From Onthophagus taurus (taxonomy: Eukaryota > Arthropoda > Insecta > Coleoptera > Scarabaeidae): a DNA stretch of 64,000 nucleotides. The DNA lies in the NCBI RefSeq assembly GCF_036711975.1, contig NC_091970.1, positions 4,843,501 to 4,907,500 on the forward strand, written 5' to 3'. The first letter of the stretch is position 1. Each line of letters starts with the position of its first letter. A model generated the notes under the pieces. That model did not search any database. It had not been told where the DNA came from and saw nothing but the letters and a program-made list of their open reading frames with translations. Both the position numbers and the translations under genes were made by a program. Positions 25,265 through 34,725 of this stretch are shown in pieces.

Positions 25265-26054
25265 TTAATTTAGTAAAATGTAAGAAACAAAAACGGTTAA
25301 AACCCCGAAAAGGGAGAATTTGCCCAAAGATGACGCTGAATTGCATTTATTTTCTTTGCAGGGGGCACAAAAGACATCATCGGCTTGGCATTCGGAAGCT
25401 GTATCGAATTTTGGGGCTGTTACAAAAGCACAACCTCTTTTTACGTTGGTAACCCCATTAACTTTATAGATTCGTTTAATACAAGCTGGTTGGTTATTTG
25501 CAGAATCCGCACTGTTCCCACAAGTTACGATTTTATCACAAACTTCATCTTTATTCCCACTACAATCGTAGCATTGCAATGAATAAACTAAAAAAGAATA
25601 ATTTCGTGAGTATTATTTATGATTTATTTCAAATCATGAATATAATTATTTTTGTTATATTAATAGATCTGATTCTTCGTTCCCACCTTGAAACGTTTAA
25701 GCTGTTATTTACTCTATTACGTCACCGCATGATTTCACAGGTGGGTATAAAAAATTAATTCCATTTAAGGTCAATCTATTAAACTAAACTTAGAACTAAC
25801 ACTAGAAACTTTCGGGTTTTGCCGTGCGTCTTTTAATAAAAGGTTTGACGTTTCGGATGCCATGTTGCAACCTTCTTCAGAAACTGGTTCGAAGTGCTTC
25901 GAACCAGTTTCTGAAGAAGGTTGGTTCTAGTTTTAGTTCTAATTTTAGTTTAATTCACACCGGCCGTGATAGCCTTCGTACTTATAAGGTCAATCTACTT
26001 ACCGCTAGAAATAGTTAAACACACTGCGAGAAATGCAACAACGAACTTGGCCAT
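25265..26054 (-). CDS. Ly6/three-finger GPI-anchored protein A
   Basis: Two exons (26003-26054 and 25265-25587) encode about 124 residues. They give a signal peptide (MAKFVVAFLAVCLTISS), an LQCYDC start of the LU domain, ten cysteines and the terminal CNSAS motif. A hydrophobic tail (FSLFGVLTVFVSYIL) is typical of a GPI signal. Insect Ly6 proteins (boudin, crooked, coiled, quiver and relatives) act at the cell surface or in the secretory route in septate junctions and channel regulation. This copy lacks the second intron seen in the four other Ly6 genes here. Its single intron holds a large hairpin at 25868-25923. Confidence 0.88.
25868..25923. repeat. perfect inverted repeat, 27-bp arms
   Basis: Arms 25868-25894 and 25897-25923 are exact reverse complements around a 2-nt spacer; the arm starts CAACCTTCTTCAGAAAC. 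Just before it is GACGTTTCGG, so the minus strand reads CTGAAGAAGG, then CCGAAACGTC. That pattern resembles the tails of some insect retroelements. It lies in the intron of Ly6 gene A. Confidence 0.85.
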
Positions 26055-27195
26055 TTTAAAACTCTTTTTAGTGAAGTAATCAACAAGCTTTCTTTAACAT
26101 TGCTGGAACCGTACTGGTTCTAGAAACAACCTTGCAACACGTTTATATACTTAGAATTTTTATTCGCTGAGTTCTTCATTGGGCAATCCGAAGCACGCAA
26201 AGAATTTTTAACGAACATTTTTTTTCTATTCATAGTTAAAAAATGTAAAAACGATAAGAATAAAATGATTCATTAGTGATTCAATAAATATTTAAATATT
26301 TATATTAAAAAGTTAGGTTAATTTTTTTTGAGATTGACATAATTTCATTTTTGAATTTGACGTTTTAGCGCCATCTATTAAGAATTTAAATTAATTATAA
26401 TTTAATTTTTTATTATTCAATTTGTTTATACAATCTTAATTTAAATAAAGTTAGGGATGTTGTGATTATGAATTAAAGCCGTGATTAAAATTAATAATAA
26501 CTAAGAATTTTATGATGCAAAACGCGATGTCACGGCATCAAAACAACAAATTGTTTAACCGTGAATACCCGATTGTATCATTTTAGAGTGACCTCGAGGA
26601 AAAAGCAACGTTTAAACATTCTATTTACATAAAAAAAATTATGTTATAAAAATAAATTTAAAGAGAATTATAAAATTATTAACTTTAACTTAATTAGCAA
26701 CTATTTATATTCTTTGAAGAAAACGCTTACTTGCGTCATATTTCGCGGTGTATTTAATAAATAATTCATTGATTTTAATAAAGGACAATTATTTCAACAT
26801 ATTAATAATCCTAACCTAATTTTTAATTTAATTCAATTTTAAGTCAAATGAAATGTCAAAAATGACGTTTAATTGACGTTTAAAATTTATTAATTGAAAT
26901 AAATTTAATTAAAAATAGATCAAAATTTAAATAAATAATGATCTAAACGACTTTATTTTTAATTTCATAAAAATTTTCGTTGAGATTTTATTAAATCAAT
27001 ACCCAAAACGTTCAATTCACTCTAAAACTTGTATTTTTCGTGTTATTCGCCAGTTTCTGGCCCCTTTTCCCCTCCTACGCAGTTTTTTCTGTTTGTGGCA
27101 AACAGTCAACAACTCAGTTCACTCAGTTCCTCAGAGCGTCTCGTAGAGTTCACAAACGTCCTTTAATCCATCCTCAAACCAAGAAGTTAATAAAA
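26055..27195. other. intergenic between divergent Ly6 genes A and B, about 1.1 kb
   Basis: AT-rich, with GCGCCATCT at 26368 and GACGTTT words near 26860. The last 200 bp before gene B are less AT-rich. They contain repeated TCAGT initiator-like words around 27110-27135, a plausible transcription start for gene B. Confidence 0.5.
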
Positions 27196-29063
27196 ATGGC
27201 AAAGTATTCCATTCTAGTTATTTTAGCAGCGGTTTGTGTAACCGGTAAGAAAAATTGATTTATTTCTTATTTTTGGAGTTAACGCCGCCGCCAAGTGTGT
27301 TAATAGCGGTAATCGGGCGCGTGTGGGTACGTTTGTGAAAGGAAGATGTTTTTTTTTAAATCTATAATTGGCTCGGTTGTATTTTAAACGATGATCTCAC
27401 TTGCAATAAGAAATCTTTGGAGTAACCGTTACATTTATCAAGTTAATGTCGTTATTAAGTCGATTTTTTGATGAAACCGGAAATTACGAATCAATAAAAA
27501 CGTTTTCCCGTCTCTTTTTTGTTGCCTTTGGTGAATTTAGGTCAAATTCCATCTTCGATATCGACATAAGTGCAAGAAAACTAGTTTTTCTACAAAAAAA
27601 GAATTCAAATAAATTTGAGGTTATGTTCTTATTAACATGATAATATTAATCCATTAGTCTATAGTGTCCCTTTTACGGACGTTTTTTAAAAAAAATTTTT
27701 TCCAAAAGAAATTAATTTTTGGTTAATAAAATTAAAAAAAAACAAACTTCCTTTTTAACTTCATGCACTAATGGTTTAAAATAAAAAATTAAAACACTTA
27801 CGAAATAAAATTAGCAATCTTAATTATACAATTTAATTTCTTTTTTAATTAATTAATAAATTAATTTTTCGTTAAAAACGTCAAATTTGATTTTCTTATC
27901 TTTTTGGTTATGTTCTTTATTCTATAATATATGATATATATAAATTTTTCTATGGTTATGTTGTGCCAGGAGTATATTTGGTTGCATAATTTTATTTCAA
28001 AATAATTTTTAATGTATCTCATCAATAATAAGAAATCTTCGTAACACTTATTTTTATCTAGTTAATTTCGTCATTAACCAATTCCTAAGTCGATGTTTGA
28101 TACAACCAGAAATTACGAATCAATAAGAAAGTTGTTTTCGTCTTCATAATGCGTTTGGTGAATTAAGGTCAAATTTGATATGGACACGATTCGAAGAACG
28201 ATTATATCATTTACACACAAATATCATACATAAATAACGTTTCTTTATAATTTCCCACAAAAAAATTATCCAAACAAATTCAAATAAATTTGAGGTTATG
28301 TTCTCATTTAAATAAAAATATTAAAATTAAAACGTAATAATACTTACGAACCTACAAAATAGGTCCTTTTAATTTTTGGTTTTAATCATTTTTAATTAGT
28401 TAATGAAATAAAATAAAATTTTAATAAAAAAAATTTAAAACGTCAAGCTTGTTGGGGTTATGTTGTACTACTGTAAATTTGGTTGCATATTCTTTTTTTA
28501 TTAATTTTAATTAATAATAAAAAATTATTACAACAATCATTTTTATCAACTTAATTTCGTTATTATCCATGAATAATTTTAAATATTTTTTTTATAAAAT
28601 AAAATTTAATTAGTTTTTTTAAAATATGGTAGCATAATTTGAAAATTACTTTTTTTTTCAGCTTATTCTCTGGAATGTTACCAATGTGTTAATAAGTGTG
28701 ATGATATCACGAAGGCCACTAAAATAAAATGCGATTCCAGCAATACCTTAAAGTACACTTGCTATAAAAAAGTCGAAAAAGGTTTGTTTTTGTATTAAAA
28801 GTTATTTAAAAAAAATTCATTTTTATTTCTCTATTATAGATAAAATGTCTGGGGCAATGAACACAACTCGAGGATGTTACATTATCAGAGACGATAAAGA
28901 TAAAGGCTATTGCAACGTTCCGGATCCTTCGAAAGCCGAAAGCGTTTTCTGCGAAGGTTGCACAGAAGATTTGTGCAACACTGCAACACCTAGTTTTAAC
29001 ACCAATTACGTCACCTTTACAGTTTTGGGCGTATCAACAATCGCTCTAAGATATTTTTTGTAA
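27196..29063 (+). CDS. Ly6/three-finger GPI-anchored protein B
   Basis: Three exons (27196-27244, 28662-28781, 28840-29063), both introns in phase 1, give about 130 residues. The signal peptide is MAKYSILVILAAVCVTG, close to that of gene A. The LU domain runs from LECYQC to CEGCTEDLCNTA with ten cysteines, and the tail YVTFTVLGVSTIALRYFL fits a GPI signal. Intron 1 is 1.4 kb, very long for this window, and contains a degenerate internal repeat. Exon 3 has the same length (224 nt) as exon 3 of genes C and D. I infer local duplication from a common ancestor. Confidence 0.88.
27391..28560. repeat. diverged direct repeat in Ly6-B intron 1
   Basis: The stretches at about 27391-27640 and 28015-28310 align over most of their length. 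Both carry AATAAGAAATCTT, AAATTACGAATCAATAA and TTTGGTGAATT in the same order, and both end CAAATAAATTTGAGGTTATG. A weaker third trace lies at about 28500-28560. This looks like an old tandem duplication or two copies of an unknown interspersed repeat. Confidence 0.7.
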
Positions 29064-29312
29064 ATTGTTAATATATAAATAATACAGGTGATTAATTTTT
29101 TTTGTGAATTTATTACTTTTTTTGGACCTGTACATTTATAAAAAAACAAATAATTCTATGTACTTAGATAAATTTAGCTATAAACATTAATTGTGGTTAT
29201 AAAAAATTAAATAAAATTCCAAAAATAATCAAAAATTCGTTTTATTTTATTTAATAAACTCTTAAACGTCAAAATGACGTTTACCTGTCAAAATGACAGT
29301 CATTTTAAATAA

Positions 29313-29899
29313 TTATTTAAAATAAACGATTAATAACATTGTGATTGTGTAAAAAACCCGATTAAAATGTAATTGAAAACTTGAATTTGAATTACATAAA
29401 TCGCTGCTGCAAACGTTACATTTCGTTAAATTGTAAAAATAATAAACTTGATTTTGCCTTTGGTTCTCGCAAAAATTCTTGGCGTATTTCTTTTGAAGGC
29501 ACCCACGATAGATTTCCGTTTGATTCGTTAAATGATCTGAAACGTTAATGTAAAAGAATCGTTGGAAATTGAATTAGATTTAATTGATTTACAGAATTTT
29601 TCGTAGTGAACGCAACGAACGTCGAAAACAGCATGAGTTTTGTGCTCGAAATTGGAGCCATAGACCCGCCTCATTTCCAGCTCTAAATTTCTGCTGTGAA
29701 CGGAGCATGTGGCAAATTCTAATGATTTACTTAAATTAATGTTTGGATTGAAACAGGAACCTTCGTTGATGTTGTAGCAACTTCTGCAATCTGTGGCGGT
29801 CACTAAAATTAAATTAATTAAATTAAAATAATTAAAAATTTAAGTATTACCTAAATTATGGAATAAAAGGGTTGAAAACAACGCTAAAAGCTTAAACAT
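29313..29899 (-). CDS. Ly6/three-finger GPI-anchored protein C
   Basis: Three exons (29851-29899, 29593-29802, 29313-29536), phase 1 introns, about 160 residues. The signal peptide is MFKLLALFSTLLFHNL. The domain starts TDCRSC and ends CNVCSSDLCNS, with ten cysteines and an enlarged second loop. A hydrophobic C-terminus (ITMLLIVYF) is consistent with GPI attachment. It lies between genes B and D on the opposite strand. The last exon is easily missed because it has no ATG near its start. The TAT codon at the 29593/29536 junction is Tyr, so the cysteine suggested by reading through the donor is not real. Confidence 0.85.
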
Positions 29900-30405
29900 T
29901 TTTTTTAAAGCAATGTTAATGAGCAACTATTAAAATCCCCGGTTTGAAGCTTCTTTTATAACATTTCTTATCGCTAAAGAATTTTAAACACACCCTAGTA
30001 TCTATTTTTATTAAATTAATAGATTTTAAAAGAATTTATTTATCGCATTTTTGCAATTGGGCGTAAAGTCATTAAAAATGCATTAAATCGTTTAAACATT
30101 ACTCATTTTTGGGTTAAATTAATTTTTATGTATTTGCTTTATAATAAAGATAAGGAAAGCTAGAAATCTAAAGAATGTGGTGGGTTAGAATTGGATCAAT
30201 AAAGATGCAGACTTTTCGGCGCCGAAATCCGGGGAAATTTATTTTCCCAAAGAAAATCTTATTCGTTTAACACCGATGTTTAATTGGTTGCCTAACTTGA
30301 ATTTCTTTGACCTTAATTAAAAAATAAAGAAAACCCAACCCAAACAATAACACACGTTAAACGTATTTTAACTTAATCAAGACATATTAAATAATCATAA
30401 CAAAA
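29900..30405. other. intergenic between divergent Ly6 genes C and D, about 0.5 kb
   Basis: This presumably holds both promoters. Apart from AT-rich sequence and a short less AT-rich patch near 30210-30260, I see nothing. Confidence 0.5.
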
Positions 30406-30907
30406 ATGAAAATTTACTTCATAACTGCATTAATTCCACTTTTATATTTACAACAAGGTAATTAAACAAAATTAAATTAACTTATTCAGATGTTTATTTC
30501 CTTTTCAGTGGAATCTTTAAGTTGCTTTCAATGCGATTACTCAAATTACATGGATTGTCACAATAACATAACTTGCTTACCAACTATTCGAGAACATGTA
30601 GCATGTTACAAATTCGTCGTAAAAGGTTAAAATTATTTAGTCGTTTTCTCATTAATCTTTATTAATTCTTATTACGTTGTTAGATGGAGCGGGAAATACG
30701 AAATACACTAAAGGTTGTGGGAAATATGTCGATGATTTTTGGGAAACATGCAGTTACTTTGAAGAACTGGCCAGGATCCGGCAAGAAAACATTGTTGGGT
30801 GTTTTAATTGCGAATATGATGGGTGTAATTCGTCCGAGACGTTACAATCAACCCCCACCTTATTAATTGGTGTATTAATCGTGTTATTTCGTTACAAATT
30901 AAGATGA
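30406..30907 (+). CDS. Ly6/three-finger GPI-anchored protein D
   Basis: Three exons (30406-30457, 30509-30625, 30684-30907), phase 1 introns, about 130 residues. The signal peptide MKIYFITALIPLLYLQQ is followed by LSCFQCDYSNYMDCHNNITC, ten cysteines, the CEYDGCNSSE end motif and a short hydrophobic tail (LLIGVLIVLFRY). Introns are only 51 and 58 nt. Exon sizes match gene B almost exactly. Confidence 0.88.
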
Positions 30908-31408
30908 ATTTGTTAAAAAAATAACTCCGTAATCGTAAGGTGATTTTAATCCGTCCATTTTATTAATTTTAAATTAAAAAAAATATTTTTATATGAATCT
31001 TAGTACTAAATAAAGGACTTTATTGGTGATTTAATTCATTTTAATAAGATTTAAATTAAGAAAATTATTTATTTATAATTTTGAGGTTATGTTTAAAAAT
31101 TACATTTAATCCTAACCTCAAAATTAGTTTTTTAACACAAAAATTAATAATTTCGTTTTAAATTTTCTAAATAAAACTATGTTTTCATTAAATAAATGAT
31201 TCATGTTGAGAATATTGAGTTAAAGATTATTTTGATCACTTTCCCCCACTATAAGATAGGGAGGGGAAGAATTTCACCATTAAGCACCACCTTTGTATTC
31301 TGTGCTAAACACCATTGAACACCATTTTGTGCGCGTTCTTAGATATCGACGGAACGTTGTTTAATTCGGCCCATTTTTAAGCAAATTGTATCAAAAAATC
31401 AATTAAAA
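30908..31408. other. intergenic between Ly6 genes D and E, about 0.5 kb
   Basis: An AATAAA signal occurs near 31009, after gene D. One GAGGTTATG word lies at 31083. A less AT-rich patch at about 31250-31370 probably holds the gene E promoter. Confidence 0.5.
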
Positions 31409-31977
31409 ATGATAAAATTAACGCGTTTGGCTTTAATTTTGGGGGTAATTGGAGCAGGTAATTAAACAAATCAAGTTATCTCTGATGTCAATTTTTGACA
31501 TTTAATAATAAAAACATAACCTTAATTTTCTTTTAATTGTAGCATTTGCGATTAAATGTTACGATTGTGACTCATCCAAAGATATCGGCTGCAACGTTGG
31601 GATTTTCTCTTTTGCACAAACAGTGACTGATTGTGATGCCGGGAGTTCTCTTATTGGGTCGTTCTTTCCGAAGAATTGTATTAAATTAACTGCTCGCGGT
31701 TTGTCTATTTTATTACGTTTTATTTACATAGTTTATTTACATGATTTTATCTGTAGATGCGAACGATAATGAATACGTAGCAAGAAGATGTGGAGTAAAT
31801 GTTGGATTTAACGCCTGCGATATAGTTGCAAAAACCATTGGGTTTATGTCAACCAAAGATGGAGTCCGTGATTTAAATTGTTACGAATGCTCATCTGATA
31901 AATGTAACAGTGCCGTTACGATTGGATCTACGGCTATATTAAGTGTATTAGCTGCCTGCATATTATTTTTATTTTAA
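31409..31977 (+). CDS. Ly6/three-finger GPI-anchored protein E
   Basis: Three exons (31409-31457, 31543-31698, 31757-31977), phase 1 introns, about 141 residues. The signal peptide is MIKLTRLALILGVIGA. The LU domain runs from IKCYDCDSSKD to CYECSSDKCNSA with ten cysteines and a longer loop between the first and second strands. The tail AILSVLAACILFLF fits GPI anchoring. It is the rightmost member of the five-gene cluster. Confidence 0.88.
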
Positions 31978-32291
31978 GAAGAAAAATAACTTTTATAATA
32001 AGTTTTCTACTCGACATTTCAAATGCTCGCTTAATAAAAAAGAAATCTAAAATGTATACCTCGAATATTATCGAATGATGTAGATTGTAGAAACAAATAA
32101 AATAAGCTTCATTATAATAAAATTAATTTTATTAACATAACCTATAAGTTTCGATGTTAATGTGGTTGCCTATATTCGATTTAATAAACACTAGATTTAA
32201 ATTTAACACTGAATATTATATAGGTATTATCGAATGATGTAAATTGTAGAAAAAAACTTAAAGTTTTATTATAATAATCATTTAATTTTAA
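31978..32291. repeat. intergenic with a short duplicated motif
   Basis: TTATCGAATGATGTA(G/A)ATTGTAGAAA occurs twice (about 32068 and 32227), each followed by a TTTATTATAATAA-like stretch. Between them is CATAACCTATAAGTTTCGATG...CCTATATTCGA. A related copy lies at 34187-34250 on the far side of ASNSD1. Confidence 0.65.
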
Positions 32292-34162
32292 TCATAACCT
32301 TGGTGACACATTGAAAGCATTTTCTTTACTGTTAGCTATTCTTGACCCAAATTGCAAGGCTCTCTTCTTCAATAAACAAGCGCTTTTTAATCCGAGGTGA
32401 TATGCTAAACTCCTCAATAAAATCTTTTCGCCCAAACCCCTCGGAAAATCATCACTCGGATAAGTCCTATTAATTTAAAAAAACATTAGGTTATGTAACA
32501 CTAATTAATTCAAAAATGAGCCTCACTTTTCCCAACAAGGTAAATTTCTTGCAAATTCAACTACATTCTCATCTAAATAGGGAGTTCTTAATTGTCTCCC
32601 GTGATCTGAGACGACTCTATCATCCCTCGCAAGGTTTTTCCTTGAGATGTTCTCCCAGTCCTCTTCTAAACTTTCATGCAAACCTCTCCACCCAGAAATT
32701 TTCATTTTTCCCCTTTGTTTACAATAGCCACCAAATAATTCATCAGCACCCATCCCAACGATTAAAACCTAAAAAAATATAAATTTAAAAAAATTAAGTT
32801 GGCAATAAAATGATTAAAACGTCAAATTGACATTTTTACCCTAGCTGAAGTAACAAATTTTACTCCAATTCCTCTTCCGGCAAACCATAAAGCGCACCCC
32901 AAACTATCATCAAGAATTCGATTTAGCGGATAAATAAGATGCTTTATATGGTTATTTCGAACTTCATCAAGTTCTTTTTTGCTGATATTTGCTTCAATGA
33001 AGTTCCAAATTCTTTTGGGACAAATTTTTTTGAGTTCCTCGTAACTTTGTAGGCTCGTTTCTCGATCAGGAGTTTCATAATTGTTTTCACCGCGTTCAAA
33101 AGCGACATTAATAAGATCAATAGGACGCACTTTGTCGTAAAATTTATCGATTAGAACCGCTAAAATCGTACAATCAACACCACCGGAAAATAAAACTCCA
33201 ATCGTTGAATGATCACAAACAGTTTTTGTGTTAACACATCTCCCACAAAATTTCGGTTGGGTTAAAATCCTTGTTTTAATCGAATTTTCGAGTTTCCCCA
33301 ATAAAGTAGAAACGTTTTTTAAAAAATTTAAATCACGTAAGAGAATTTCAAAAGGCGAAATTAAATTTTGATTAGTTTTAATGTCCTCATAAACTTTTAA
33401 ATCGTCATGATTTGGCTCAGTATATTCTAATTTCTTATTTGTTAAAGTAATATTTTGAATTATTTTTATTTTTTTCTTTAAGATTGTTTCGATATCGTTT
33501 AATTTTGCCTCAAAATCTCCATTTCTAAAACCCCACGGATATAAAATTACTACGTCTTCTTCTAAATCAATACAAAAAGTTCCAATTGGTGGAACTTCGT
33601 GAATAAAAACACCTTTATTGACCACACTACTTAAAACTAAAACATCATTTTTCTTCCCGATTAATAAACTGCGCCTCCCAAAAACATCACAACCAAAATA
33701 TAACCTTGAATTAATTTTATCGAAATAAATAAATGCGTAAGGTCCGCTTATTTTGCTTAATTCCAACGAAATTTCGGTATTTTGTTCTAATCGATCAAAA
33801 AGTAATTGGGTATCACCAAATCTTTTTCGATCAAGCTCCGATATTCCATCGAAAACGTCTCCGTTAAAAAGAAAAACGGATTTTTCTGTTATTATCGGTT
33901 GTTTCGTTAAATTTTCTCCTTGCAACCACAAAACGCTTGCGGTAAAAATAAAATTGACTTCTTGTTTTGCATTTTTGCTTAACTTGGAGAATTTATGAGT
34001 GTTTTGATGATCCGGGCCACGACGGTTAATAAAAAATTCGCACGATTTTTGCTAAAAAATAAAAATTTTATTAATACTTTGTGTAATTAATTTAAAATAT
34101 ACCAAATTATTAAGTAATTCTTCGCTCTGTTTTAAACCAAGAGCACAAAATATCCCACACAT
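32292..34162 (-). CDS. ASNSD1: asparagine synthetase domain-containing protein 1
   Basis: Four exons (34103-34162, 32840-34051, 32527-32768, 32292-32466) encode about 562 residues; human ASNSD1 has 643. The N-terminal class II glutaminase domain starts MCGIFC, so the nucleophile Cys2 is present, and has the RRGPDH block. The synthetase domain has the ATP-binding loop LFSGGVDCTILA and continues with VLIVGMGADELFGGY, DDRVVSDHGRQLRTPYLDE and the C-terminal KILLRSLAYHLGL block. The exact reaction of this family is unsettled, and the fold is that of asparagine synthetase. The start follows from Cys2. Phases are 0, 0 and 2. Similar short repeats flank the gene on both sides. Confidence 0.93.
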
Positions 34163-34725
34163 TTTTATCAAATAATAATTTATGTTAACATAACCTATAA
34201 ATTTCGATGGCGCCTATATTCGAGTTAATAAATAACATTTTAGATTTAAACATTAATATATTAATTTATAAATAAGCTTTTTTTACACTAATCACTTTGA
34301 TATTAAGTTTACTTTTGAATTTAAGTGCAAAAAAGGTCTTTACATAACCTAAAAGTCTTTGTTTATGATGACATAACCTATAAATCTTGTAAATGAATAA
34401 ATTATAGATTTAAATATTAATTTATTTAAATTTAACACGGAATTACAGTTGAAATACATTAATTTATATTATTTTAACATTAATTCAATCAAATCTTAAA
34501 TAATAAGTGCGGAATGTAACCGAAACATTTATTTCTCTTTAGGCATCCGTTATTAAATTTAATTTGCACTAACACATTTAAAAACATTTATAACACATTT
34601 CCATCTTTACTTTTGATATAGATCACAACAAAACGATATTAGACGTCGAGGTGAAAAATTAAATTATGATTGGTAGCGTAAGTAATAAATTAAAACGAAA
34701 CAAATTAAATTAACGAAGAATTTGA
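34163..34725. other. intergenic between ASNSD1 and HID1, about 0.56 kb
   Basis: It contains CATAACCTATAAATTTCGATGGCGCCTATATTCGA starting at about 34190, akin to the element at 32146, and two further CATAACCTATAA words near 34333 and 34373. No coding signal. Confidence 0.55.

Noticed and set aside
25868-25923. CRISPR-like or terminator hairpin
   Set aside because: The gene structure around it is that of an insect with spliced genes. A single inverted repeat in an intron is better explained as a repeat remnant.
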